DNA of 23,866 nt, taken from Patescibacteria group bacterium (GTDB taxonomy: Bacteria > Patescibacteriota > Gracilibacteria > UBA1369 > LOWO2-01-FULL-3). The number at the start of each line of letters is the position of its first letter. Positions within the stretch are counted from its first letter, which is position 1. The notes under the pieces were generated by a model, which saw only the letters and a list, made by a program, of their open reading frames with translations, made no database searches and was not told the DNA's origin. The position numbers were made by a program, and so were the translations under genes. Shown piece by piece: positions 1 through 6,712 of this stretch. The DNA lies in the NCBI GenBank assembly GCA_018818755.1, contig JAHIRL010000018.1:1-23866 (forward strand). The letters run 5' to 3'.

Positions 1-391
1 AAAGATCCACAAAAGTCGGCTCCGGAACATTCGGTTTAAAATTTTCATAAAAACTAATTACCTCACCCGCCTCAACATATTCCTTAGCCAATTCCTCTTT
101 ATACTTCTGGCCTGTCTGCTGCAAGAAATCGATCGCCATCTTTCCCGGCTCTTCCCTCCTCACAAATTTCTGGTTTTGTTTGACAATCTGCCGCATCTTC
201 TTCTCCAAAATCGGCAAATCCTCGGGGATAAGCGTCCGCGGAAGTTCAAAATCATAATAAAATCCATTTTCAATATTAGGCCCAATTCCCAGCTTAGCCT
301 CAGGAAACATATCCATTACAGCCTGCGCAAGAATATGCGAACAGGAGTGACGCATACTTTCAATACTTATTTCATTTTTTACTTTAGACAT
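1..391 (-). CDS. thrS: Threonyl-tRNA synthetase, N-terminal part (3' end outside window)
   Basis: Threonyl-tRNA synthetase charges tRNA-Thr with threonine in the cytoplasm. The 130 codons present begin MSKVKNEISIESMRHSCSHI and contain the class II ThrRS editing-domain motif HxxxH (H15 and H19). This is followed by the family segment LGIGPNIENGFYYDFELP and then the charged stretch EDLPILEKKMRQIV. The last visible residues, PEPTFVDL, match the point where ThrRS normally continues into the second half of the editing domain. Most bacterial ThrRS start with a TGS domain of about 60 residues; here the ATG at 391 lies only 14 codons before the HxxxH motif, so the TGS domain is absent, as is common in CPR ThrRS. 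There is no Shine-Dalgarno sequence upstream. The gene is divergent from recF across a 102-base gap. The frame is intact to the left edge; the catalytic and anticodon-binding domains lie outside the window. Confidence 0.93.
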   Translation of the reverse strand, partial: MSKVKNEISIESMRHSCSHILAQAVMDMFPEAKLGIGPNIENGFYYDFELPRTLIPEDLPILEKKMRQIVKQNQKFVRREEPGKMAIDFLQQTGQKYKEELAKEYVEAGEVISFYENFKPNVPEPTFVDL

Positions 392-493
392 ATTTAGAAT
401 TAGTTATACAATATAAACAGCAGGAGTTTTAGAGTCCCGTCACCAGCCAAGCGAGTTTTGAAGAGTTTTTATTCATAGCAGACAAAATATAAT

Positions 494-1594
494 ATGAAAC
501 TGTCCACACTTCAACTAGAAAATTTCAGAAACTACCGCGATTTCTCCTTCAATTTCACTCTTGATCCAAAAATCACCATCTTCCATGGCCAAAACGGCCT
601 CGGCAAAACGAACCTTCTGGAAGCCATTTACATGCTCTCCCTCGGCAAATCATTCCGTTCGAGCCATAACGAAGATCTTACAAAATGGGATTTGGATTAT
701 TTCCGAATAAAAGCCCAAGCCCTCACTGGCGAAGAAAAAAGCGAACTCGAAGTTTTCTATTCCAGCTATCCCAACAAAAAAAAGAACTTCAAAAAAAACG
801 GAGTAAACCTAAAAAATAGCGAATACATCGGCAACTTCCTCACAGTCCTCTTCCATCCGGAAGATCTGAACATCCTCTACTTAAGCCCATCCCTCCGCCG
901 CCGCTACTTAAACATCCTCCTCTCCCAGGTAGACCGTGAATACCTCCACGCCCTAATCAAATACACTCGCACTCTCAAGCAAAGAAACGCCCTCCTCCAT
1001 CAAATAAAAAAAGCCAAATTTGCCAACCAGCCCACCGCAAGCCTCCTCCAAGACCTCGACGCCTGGGACACAGAACTGGTGGAATTTGGCAGTACTCTCA
1101 TCGAAAAACGCCTCAGCCTGGTAGAATCCATCAACGAGCAACTCACAAAAATATACCAACGAATCTCCGGCGAAAAAGACGAAATCACCGCCGACTACGA
1201 AACAAAAGCCCTCACCAAAGAGGATTTCTACATGCGCCTTAAAAACCGCCGCGACATAGACCTAATCCAATCCACCACCACAATCGGGCCCCACCGCGAC
1301 GACCTAATCTTCTTCATCAACGAAAAGCCCCTCACCACATCCGCCTCAAGAGGGGAGATCCGCACAGTCCTTTTGGCCCTCAAACTCCTGGAAATCGAAT
1401 TCATCAAACAAAAAACCGGCCTAAACCCCATCCTCCTGCTTGATGATGTCTTTTCCGAGCTTGACCACGAGCGCCAAGATCACCTCCTCGACACCATAAA
1501 AGACTGTCAAAGCATCATCACCACCACCGAAATCGACAATTTGCACGATCTAAAAGGCAAAAGTAACACTATCAACCTTGCCGAACAGGAATAA
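494..1594 (+). CDS. recF: DNA replication/repair protein RecF
   Basis: RecF is an SMC-like ABC ATPase that binds gapped DNA with RecR and helps RecFOR load RecA at single-strand gaps. The N-terminus KLSTLQLENFRNYRDFSF is the family hallmark. The Walker A motif GQNGLGKT is at residues 32-39, the signature-like SRGE near residue 286, and Walker B LLLDDVFSELD near residue 314 with the D-loop SELD. At 366 aa the protein has normal RecF length. The ATG at 494 is the only start that keeps the conserved first strand. No Shine-Dalgarno is seen; TATAAT lies immediately before the ATG and is too close to serve as its promoter. The gene stands alone rather than in the dnaA-dnaN-recF-gyrB order of many bacteria. 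The coding strand is strikingly C-rich relative to G. The identification is secure. Confidence 0.96.
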   Translation: MKLSTLQLENFRNYRDFSFNFTLDPKITIFHGQNGLGKTNLLEAIYMLSLGKSFRSSHNEDLTKWDLDYFRIKAQALTGEEKSELEVFYSSYPNKKKNFKKNGVNLKNSEYIGNFLTVLFHPEDLNILYLSPSLRRRYLNILLSQVDREYLHALIKYTRTLKQRNALLHQIKKAKFANQPTASLLQDLDAWDTELVEFGSTLIEKRLSLVESINEQLTKIYQRISGEKDEITADYETKALTKEDFYMRLKNRRDIDLIQSTTTIGPHRDDLIFFINEKPLTTSASRGEIRTVLLALKLLEIEFIKQKTGLNPILLLDDVFSELDHERQDHLLDTIKDCQSIITTTEIDNLHDLKGKSNTINLAEQE

Positions 1595-1606
1595 AAATGG
1601 TATAAT
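1578..1606 (+). promoter_or_regulatory. Predicted sigma70-type promoter for the PrsW-family gene
   Basis: TTGCCG at 1578-1583 is separated by 17 bases from a perfect TATAAT at 1601-1606. Transcription would start near 1613, leaving a leader of about 18 bases before the ATG at 1631. The -35 lies inside the last codons of recF. The -10 is embedded in an inverted repeat, GGTATA (1599-1604) and TATACC (1611-1616), which could be an operator. Confidence 0.6.
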
Positions 1607-1630
1607 AACATATACCATAAATATCAAGAA

Positions 1631-2482
1631 ATGCCCCAGTTTATGCAGATTATCGGCTCAATCACCTTGGCACTCGTTCCCGCCTATATTTGGGGCTATA
1701 TCTACTACAAAAAGCAGCCCGAAGACAAAAAACTGGTAGCTATGACCTTCATCGCCGGAGCCATAGCCGTTTTCCCCATCCTAATCTACAAAGCTCTCTG
1801 GGAATTTTTCCCCTCAATAAATGCCTTCCACCTCGCATCCTTCTACAACGAGGACATAATCGGCATCACAACTCTTGTAAAACTTCCCCTAAGCCTCCTA
1901 ATAACTTTCGTTTTTGTGGGAATCCTCGAAGAGCTAATGAAATTTTTCAGCATAAAAGTGGTCGATGACGACAAAAACCTCCGTTGTGTAGATGATTCAA
2001 TTGAATTTTTTGTAATCGCCGCCCTTGGGTTCGCCTTCACCGAAAACATTCTCTATTTCTACAATATCTGGCTCACCGAAGGCGTGAGCAACCTTTTCAT
2101 GCCCTTTTTGTTCCGCTCCAGTTTCTCCACCTTCGCCCACATAATGTTCTCGGGAGTTTTGGGATTTTATTATGGAGAAGCCCACTTTGCCAAGACAGTG
2201 CTCCAGCAGGAGATCAGGGATGGCAGGGGCAAATGGATGCTGCGCCTGCACAAGATCTTAGGATGGCACAAAGAAAAGATGTTCCACGAAGAAAGAATGC
2301 TCGAAGGTTTACTGCTAGCAGTCGGCCTCCATGCAATTTTCAATGTACTTTTGGAAATGAATATCGGATTTATGATAGTGCCATTTTTATTTTCCGGCTA
2401 CCTGGCACTGGAATACCTCTTCGACAAAAAAGAAAACCACAAAAAGTACGGAAAAGTGCTAGTGGGAGAGAGGAATCATTGA
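1631..2482 (+). CDS. PrsW-family intramembrane metalloprotease
   Basis: This is a polytopic membrane protein of 283 aa that matches the PrsW family (related to CAAX/Abi proteases). The best known member, Bacillus PrsW, makes the site-1 cut of anti-sigma factor RsiW; other members have unknown substrates. Visible motifs are EELMK at residues 100-104 (the EExxK motif), FAFTENILY with E138 and N139, H170 in TFAHIMFSG within a membrane segment, and H234 in LHAIFN. These acidic and His residues are the expected metal and catalytic ligands. Hydrophobic segments near residues 5-25, 35-55, 80-100, 125-150, 160-180, 225-245 and 250-265 suggest seven or so helices. The loop near 182-222 is charged. It has its own promoter and no close partner, and no sigma/anti-sigma pair is visible in the window, so the substrate cannot be assigned. 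Confidence 0.85.
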   Translation: MPQFMQIIGSITLALVPAYIWGYIYYKKQPEDKKLVAMTFIAGAIAVFPILIYKALWEFFPSINAFHLASFYNEDIIGITTLVKLPLSLLITFVFVGILEELMKFFSIKVVDDDKNLRCVDDSIEFFVIAALGFAFTENILYFYNIWLTEGVSNLFMPFLFRSSFSTFAHIMFSGVLGFYYGEAHFAKTVLQQEIRDGRGKWMLRLHKILGWHKEKMFHEERMLEGLLLAVGLHAIFNVLLEMNIGFMIVPFLFSGYLALEYLFDKKENHKKYGKVLVGERNH

Positions 2483-2507
2483 CAAAACTAGAAAAAAGTG
2501 TTTAAAT
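2479..2507 (+). promoter_or_regulatory. Predicted strong promoter for the lipoprotein gene
   Basis: A perfect TTGACA at 2479-2484 is followed after 17 bases by TTAAAT at 2502-2507. The TGA stop codon of the PrsW-family gene (2480-2482) lies within the -35 box, so the two genes are packed tightly but separately transcribable. The start point would be near 2514, giving a leader of about 69 bases in which no clear riboswitch fold is seen. Confidence 0.6.
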
Positions 2508-2568
2508 TGGGGTAGTGTAGGATCCTTAAAACTTAGGTAAACGACTTTTTAGTGCGTTTGCCACAACG

Positions 2569-2574
2569 AAAGGA
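2569..2574 (+). promoter_or_regulatory. Shine-Dalgarno AAAGGA of the lipoprotein gene
   Basis: AAAGGA lies 8 bases before the ATG at 2583. It is the only well-placed Shine-Dalgarno found in front of any gene in this window, and it supports the plus-strand reading over the overlapping open frame on the other strand. Confidence 0.6.
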
Positions 2575-2582
2575 ATAGTCAC

Positions 2583-2879
2583 ATGAAGGCGATGATCACA
2601 TTATTCGTAGTCTTGCTTCTGGCAAGCTGTGCGGGAACACGGTGGGATTACCGAACCGCTATTGCGGATCGGGAGGCCTGTGAAGCTAAAAAGAGTGAAA
2701 TCCCGACGAAGGCAGAATATGTGGGTAAAACCACATATGGGCCCACTGCAAAAGGGGGGGTACGAGTAAGATATTCGTTCAGTATTCCCTACGGCGGTCA
2801 CGATGGAGGGTACGAGAAGCGTTGCTCCTTCGAATGCGTAACCCCCGAAGGAGTCGAATGCGAGCTTACAGGTTTCTGA
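2583..2879 (+). CDS. Small predicted lipoprotein
   Basis: This is a 98-residue protein with a classic type II signal peptide: M-K, a hydrophobic run to residue 15, and lipobox L13-A14-S15-C16. It would be lipid-anchored at C16 after export. The mature part of about 83 residues is polar, with a Gly/Tyr-rich centre (TTYGPTAKGGVRVRYSF) and a Cys-containing tail (KRCSFECVTPEGVECELTGF). It matches no family I recognise. It has its own promoter and a good ribosome-binding site, and is followed by a GC-rich hairpin, so it forms a complete one-gene transcription unit. Its coding strand is more G-rich than that of recF and prsW, and its codon use (CGA, GCG, GGG) looks different. With the Shine-Dalgarno, this hints at acquisition by transfer, though a 98-codon gene is too short to be sure. 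Function unknown. Confidence 0.7.
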   Translation: MKAMITLFVVLLLASCAGTRWDYRTAIADREACEAKKSEIPTKAEYVGKTTYGPTAKGGVRVRYSFSIPYGGHDGGYEKRCSFECVTPEGVECELTGF

Positions 2880-2889
2880 CCTACACACC

Positions 2890-2917
2890 CCAGCGCCCGA
2901 GGAAACGACGGCGCTGG
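2890..2917. terminator. GC-rich hairpin between convergent genes
   Basis: CCAGCGCC (2890-2897) pairs perfectly with GGCGCTGG (2910-2917) around a 12-base loop. On the plus strand it lies 10 bases after the lipoprotein stop and is followed, after a short gap, by TATTTTT. It probably ends that transcript. It also lies just past the stop of the minus-strand ORF at 2924. The U-tract is imperfect, so termination strength is uncertain. Confidence 0.5.
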
Positions 2918-2923
2918 ACAACA

Positions 2924-3094
2924 CTATTTTTCAATAACCTTCATCGCCTTTTCACCAAAATCAATCCACCCCTCACCAAGTAGTGGGCCGCTATTTTGAG
3001 AGTCAGAGCCCCGAAATACAGCACCTTCAACCGTATTTCCCTCAGAAATCTTCAGCAATCTTGCATATTCATCCCTGGATATTTCATTAGACAT
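2924..3094 (-). CDS. Small hypothetical protein, 56 aa
   Basis: This is a short minus-strand frame from the ATG at 3094 to TAG at 2924, encoding a protein that begins MSNEISRDEYARLLKISEGN and ends DFGEKAMKVIEK. It is acidic and soluble, without a signal peptide, membrane helix or recognisable motif. Support as a real gene is modest: it fills the otherwise empty gap between the lipoprotein and uvrA, has balanced residue composition, and ends next to a hairpin that could terminate it. There is no Shine-Dalgarno, which is normal here. It would be divergent from uvrA, with start codons 123 bases apart. It could be a chance frame. Confidence 0.4.
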   Translation of the reverse strand: MSNEISRDEYARLLKISEGNTVEGAVFRGSDSQNSGPLLGEGWIDFGEKAMKVIEK

Positions 3095-3155
3095 ACAATA
3101 AAATTAAATTAAAACCATCCTACTCAAATCCTCCACGCCCCTCAATTTTTCCCAC

Positions 3156-3184
3156 TTGCCGATTCCAAAAAAGCGTGCTAAAAT
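3156..3184 (+). promoter_or_regulatory. Predicted uvrA promoter with extended -10
   Basis: TTGCCG at 3156-3161 and TAAAAT at 3179-3184 are separated by 17 bases, with an upstream TG at 3176-3177 that makes an extended -10. The same TTGCCG hexamer is the -35 of the PrsW-family gene. The start point would be near 3191, about 27 bases before the TTG start codon. No SOS (LexA) box is evident. Confidence 0.55.
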
Positions 3185-3217
3185 CTTCACTTGCTAATTA
3201 GATAATCTTTCCAACAG

Positions 3218-6121
3218 TTGCAAAACGATAAAATAATCATAAAAGGGGCTAAAATACACAATCTCAAAAGTATCAATGTTGAGATTCCCAAAAATCAATT
3301 CACGGTTATTACCGGTCTTTCCGGTTCAGGGAAATCTTCGCTTGCCTTTGATACAATTTATGCCGAAGGCCAAAGGCGTTATGTGGAGAGCCTTTCCACC
3401 TATGCCAGGAATTTTCTTCAACTAATGGAAAAGCCCGAAGTAGAGAGCATTGAAGGACTTTCGCCGGCTATTTCCATCGACCAAAAAACAGCTCCGCGAA
3501 ACCCCCGTTCCACAGTGGGAACGGTCACAGAAATATACGATTACCTGCGCCTGCTATTTGCAAAAGTAGGCACACCCCACTGTCCCAAGTGCGATAAGCC
3601 CATCGAAAGACAAACAGCCCAGGAAATTCTCGACGACATTGCCAAACTCAAAGAAGGAAAGAAAATTTTGATCCTTTCCCCGATCATCCGAGACAAAAAA
3701 GGCACCCATCAAAAAAGTATCGAAAAAATTAAGAAAGAGGGCTTTGTGCGTATTCGCATCGATAAAGAAGTTTATCCGATAATCGATTTGCCCGAGCTGG
3801 ATGAGAACAAAAAACACAATATAGAGATAGTAGTGGATCGTCTGGTCACAAAAGATTTTGGCAAGAAAGTCCAAAAACTCAATTCCGGACAGGAAATAGA
3901 CCTTCCAAACCCGGATCGCAACAGGCTTTATGATTCTATTGAAACAGCTCTTCGTTTCGGCGAAGGCCTGCTCATAGTTGCAGATCACGATACCGGCAAA
4001 GAAAAACTCTATTCTGAACATTTTGCCTGCAAAGCCTGCAATATCAATATTCCTGAGATTTCCCCACGAACTTTTTCTTTTAATAGTCCGCACGGAGCTT
4101 GTCCCGAATGCCACGGGCTTGGAACAAAATTGGAGATCGATCCGGATCTAATCATCCCAAACAAAAAGCTAACCCTGGGGCAGGGAGCCATTTTACCTTG
4201 GTCTACAACAACATCCCACCTAGGATGGTACAACAGAATTTTGGCAGGAGTTGCAAAAGCGCACAAATTTTCCATGGACACCCCCATAGCAGAGCTTTCA
4301 GAAGAAGCCATGAAAATAGTTCTGCACGGAGACCAAAGCCGAAAATATAAAGTTGCCCTTGGTGGGACAGAAAGGCCTGAAGAGGAGGGCTCATCATTCA
4401 CAGGCAGTTACGAGACCAATTACGAGGGAGTAGTGCCAAACCTGGAACGCAGATACCTGGAAACAGACTCAGACTATGTTCGCAAAAAGATCGAAGGCTA
4501 TATGCGGATTTTGCAATGCCCAACTTGTAAAGGGCAACGGCTAAAACCCGAGGTCTTGGCTGTAAGGATCAATGATAATTCAATTATTGATGTAACCGGT
4601 CTTTCCGTAAAGAAATCCATCGACTTCTTCCAACATCTAAAACTAAACGCAGAAAAAACACAGATTGCCGACAGAATCCTCCACGAAATCCAAAACAGAC
4701 TACTATTCTTGGAAAATGTGGGGCTTTCCTATCTAACCCTAAACCGCACGGCCAACACCCTCTCCGGAGGTGAAGCCCAAAGAATCCGCCTAGCCACCCA
4801 AATTGGCTCAAAGCTTTCCGGCGTAATTTATGTGTTAGACGAGCCGAGCATCGGCCTGCACCAAAACGACAACGACAAACTGATAAAAACTCTGATTTCC
4901 CTTAGAGACCTAGGAAATACGGTTATTGTGGTAGAACACGATGTAGACACCATGCTTGCCGCAGACTATATTTTTGATATTGGCCCCGGAGCGGGGAAGC
5001 ACGGCGGAAATGTGATAGCTCACGGCACCCCTAGCGAAATAATGAAGAACAAAAACTCGGTAACCGGGAAATATTTGAGCGGAGAAGTTGAAATCCCAAT
5101 ACCTAAGAAGCGCAGAAAGGGGAACGGCAAGCATTTAGAAATTCTTGGAGCGACGGAACACAATCTCAAAGATGTAAACGCAAAAATCCCTCTCAATACC
5201 TTTATCGGGATAACCGGAGTATCAGGATCAGGAAAATCAACCCTTATCAATGATATTTTGGTGCGCAAAGTCTCACAAAAACTATACAAATCCAAAGCCA
5301 GACCCGGTGCACACAAGGATATTATGGGCATGGAGCACCTGGACAAGATAATCAATATCGACCAATCTCCAATCGGTAGGACACCGCGCAGTAATGCGGC
5401 CACATATACCGGAGTTTTTACAGACATTCGCGACATGTTCTCCAAAACACCGGAAGCTCGCACCCGTGGCTACAAAGCTGGACGATTTAGTTTTAATGTA
5501 AAAGGAGGGCGCTGTGAGGCTTGTCGGGGAGATGGTATAAAAAAGATAGAAATGCACTTCTTGCCGGACATTTATGTGCCTTGTGAGTCCTGCAAAGGTA
5601 AAAGATATAACAGCGAAGCTTTGGAAATTCGTTATCGAGGCAAAAACATCCATGAAGTTTTGGAAATGACTGTTGATGAATCTATGGAGTTTTTCAAAGC
5701 CATACCAAACATCAAGTCCAAGCTAAAAACTCTAAGTGAGGTTGGATTAGGATATATTCACCTGGGTCAATCCGCAACCACACTCTCCGGTGGTGAGGCT
5801 CAGCGTATTAAGCTCGCTACGGAGCTTTCCAAACGATCTACCGGTAAAACCCTCTATGTGCTGGATGAACCGACCACAGGCCTGCATTTTGATGATGTAA
5901 GAAAACTGCTTGATGTACTTCAGAGGCTGGTTGACATGGGAAACACAGTTTTGGTTATTGAACACAATCTTGATGTAATTAAATCCGTTGACCATATTAT
6001 AGATATGGGGCCTGAAGGGGGAGATTGTGGAGGAACGATTGTTGCCCAAGGTACTCCTGAGGCAGTTATGGAAATTTTAATATCCCATACAGGTCAGTGG
6101 CTTAAAAAAATGATGAAATAG
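3218..6121 (+). CDS. uvrA: Excinuclease ABC subunit A
   Basis: UvrA is the damage-sensing ATPase of nucleotide excision repair; as a dimer it loads UvrB on lesions. The 967 aa length is slightly longer than the usual 940-950. Both ABC cassettes are intact. The first has Walker A GLSGSGKS at 33-40, signature LSGGEAQRIRLA near 515 and Walker B VLDEP near 540. The second has Walker A GVSGSGKS near 667, signature LSGGEAQRIKLA near 857 and VLDEPTTGLH near 880. Zinc-binding Cys pairs are at CPKC (about 122), CKAC to CPEC (about 271-300), CPTC (about 434) and CEAC to CESC (about 766-791, the zinc module of the second cassette). The start is TTG at 3218, because it gives the family N-terminus DKIIIKGAKIHNLK and no ATG is suitably placed. 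There is no Shine-Dalgarno. uvrB and uvrC are not in the window. Confidence 0.97.
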   Translation: MQNDKIIIKGAKIHNLKSINVEIPKNQFTVITGLSGSGKSSLAFDTIYAEGQRRYVESLSTYARNFLQLMEKPEVESIEGLSPAISIDQKTAPRNPRSTVGTVTEIYDYLRLLFAKVGTPHCPKCDKPIERQTAQEILDDIAKLKEGKKILILSPIIRDKKGTHQKSIEKIKKEGFVRIRIDKEVYPIIDLPELDENKKHNIEIVVDRLVTKDFGKKVQKLNSGQEIDLPNPDRNRLYDSIETALRFGEGLLIVADHDTGKEKLYSEHFACKACNINIPEISPRTFSFNSPHGACPECHGLGTKLEIDPDLIIPNKKLTLGQGAILPWSTTTSHLGWYNRILAGVAKAHKFSMDTPIAELSEEAMKIVLHGDQSRKYKVALGGTERPEEEGSSFTGSYETNYEGVVPNLERRYLETDSDYVRKKIEGYMRILQCPTCKGQRLKPEVLAVRINDNSIIDVTGLSVKKSIDFFQHLKLNAEKTQIADRILHEIQNRLLFLENVGLSYLTLNRTANTLSGGEAQRIRLATQIGSKLSGVIYVLDEPSIGLHQNDNDKLIKTLISLRDLGNTVIVVEHDVDTMLAADYIFDIGPGAGKHGGNVIAHGTPSEIMKNKNSVTGKYLSGEVEIPIPKKRRKGNGKHLEILGATEHNLKDVNAKIPLNTFIGITGVSGSGKSTLINDILVRKVSQKLYKSKARPGAHKDIMGMEHLDKIINIDQSPIGRTPRSNAATYTGVFTDIRDMFSKTPEARTRGYKAGRFSFNVKGGRCEACRGDGIKKIEMHFLPDIYVPCESCKGKRYNSEALEIRYRGKNIHEVLEMTVDESMEFFKAIPNIKSKLKTLSEVGLGYIHLGQSATTLSGGEAQRIKLATELSKRSTGKTLYVLDEPTTGLHFDDVRKLLDVLQRLVDMGNTVLVIEHNLDVIKSVDHIIDMGPEGGDCGGTIVAQGTPEAVMEILISHTGQWLKKMMK

Positions 6122-6140
6122 TCTCCATTAATCTATTCGC

Positions 6141-6200
6141 TAAAGTTTAATATACTTTAATAAAATTTAGTATTGTTTAATATACTTTAGTGTAATTAAG
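6141..6200. repeat. Five to six 10-bp phased TTTAR repeats (cluster 1)
   Basis: Five consecutive 10-base units starting at 6141, 6151, 6161, 6171 and 6181 all end in TTTAA or TTTAG, and a decayed sixth follows at 6191. The consensus is TAWANTTTAR. The array includes two copies of a 19-base inverted-repeat site, TAAAGTTTAATATACTTTA at 6141-6159 and a variant at 6171-6189 sharing its last 15 bases, spaced exactly 30 bases apart. The helical-turn spacing would place all sites on one face of the DNA. It lies just downstream of the uvrA stop and could also bend the DNA. Confidence 0.75.
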
Positions 6201-6240
6201 CTATATTAAACAAATTAGGGAATGGTAAAATGCTTTCTAG

Positions 6241-6290
6241 GATTTAATAAACTTTAATAAAGTTTAAAAAACTCTTGCATACTTTAATAC
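6241..6290. repeat. 10-bp phased TTTAA repeats (cluster 2)
   Basis: TTTAA recurs at 6243, 6253, 6263 and 6283, again in 10-base register. It contains a perfect 9+1+9 palindrome: TAAACTTTA (6248-6256), a central A (6257), and TAAAGTTTA (6258-6266). The half-sites are the same as in the clusters to either side but in the opposite order, so one protein probably binds all three. Confidence 0.7.
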
Positions 6291-6342
6291 ACCATGCTAA
6301 ATTCTACTCAACGCCGATCTTTAAAAAAGTCTCGCAAGAGTA

Positions 6343-6371
6343 TTGAAAACCTTAGTAAAATATGATAGAAT
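6343..6371 (+). promoter_or_regulatory. Predicted promoter of the helix-turn-helix/zinc-ribbon unit
   Basis: TTGAAA at 6343-6348 and TAGAAT at 6366-6371 are spaced by 17 bases. Transcription would begin near 6378, inside the palindrome 6374-6396, leaving a leader of about 40 bases. A second possible promoter, TTGCAT (6275-6280) with TGCTAAATT (6295-6303), lies upstream and overlaps the edge of repeat cluster 2. Confidence 0.5.
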
Positions 6372-6373
6372 TT

Positions 6374-6396
6374 GTTAAAGTTTAATAAACTTTAAC
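6374..6396. promoter_or_regulatory. Perfect 11+1+11 palindrome, likely operator
   Basis: GTTAAAGTTTA (6374-6384), a central A (6385), and TAAACTTTAAC (6386-6396) form a perfect inverted repeat. It covers the predicted start point of the helix-turn-helix gene and has the same 19-base core as repeat cluster 1. Its position fits repression by occlusion, most simply by the gene's own product. The binding protein is inferred, not shown. Confidence 0.65.
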
Positions 6397-6419
6397 AAAA
6401 CTTATTATTATCCCCTGAA

Positions 6420-6695
6420 ATGATTGAAAAGTTTCTGACCACAGAACAGGTTGCCAATATTCTCCAAGTACATCCGTTCACCATTCTGAAATTTATTAAG
6501 AATGGGAAGCTTGAAGGGGTAAAATTGGGAAGAATGTATAGGATTAAAGAAAGTGCTGTACATAATTTCCTAGAAAAAATGGCCACAGAAAACAAGCATG
6601 AACCTACTTCAGCTCCTATAAAAAAAGCGTCGGAGCAAAAAGTAGTTATCAATAGGCAAAAAGGTGAAGAGGATGAACACTATTACATCATTTAA
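6420..6695 (+). CDS. Excisionase/MerR-like helix-turn-helix DNA-binding protein
   Basis: This 91 aa protein has a DNA-binding domain at residues about 6-53: LTTEQVANILQVHPFTILKF is the helix-turn-helix, and VKLGRMYRIKESAVHNFLEK is the wing and closing helix. This is the HTH_17 / excisionase-family pattern found in small regulators, phage excisionases and BldC-like proteins. The tail (residues 55-91) is charged and low in hydrophobicity, and ends EEDEHYYII; it may mediate partner binding. No integrase, attachment site or other phage gene is in the window, so a regulator is more likely than a true excisionase. The upstream gap holds three clusters of phased repeats and a perfect palindrome at the promoter, which suggests autoregulation by cooperative binding. 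The zinc-ribbon gene follows 17 bases later. Confidence 0.85.
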   Translation: MIEKFLTTEQVANILQVHPFTILKFIKNGKLEGVKLGRMYRIKESAVHNFLEKMATENKHEPTSAPIKKASEQKVVINRQKGEEDEHYYII

Positions 6696-6712
6696 CTTTT
6701 CCCCTCATCACC

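Noticed and set aside
488..493. TATAAT directly before the recF start codon as a promoter
   Set aside because: Transcription would begin downstream of the ATG, which is needed for the conserved RecF N-terminus.
2601..2924. 107-codon open frame on the minus strand over the lipoprotein gene
   Set aside because: The plus-strand frame has a lipobox signal peptide, Shine-Dalgarno and promoter; the minus frame has none of these and an unlikely composition.
3554..4114. 186-codon minus-strand frame inside uvrA
   Set aside because: It lies opposite a fully conserved UvrA sequence and shows no motif of its own.
6271..6341. 8-base inverted repeat ACTCTTGC / GCAAGAGT
   Set aside because: The arms are short and 55 bases apart in AT-rich DNA; no flanking target duplication or transposase, so probably chance.
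6141..6396. CRISPR array
   Set aside because: Units are only 10 bases with no unique spacers of 25-40 bases and no cas genes; the pattern fits regulatory or iteron-like repeats.
6122..6419. Chromosomal origin next to repair genes
   Set aside because: AT-rich repeats are present but no DnaA boxes (TTATCCACA type) and no dnaA or dnaN; kept only as an alternative to the operator reading.
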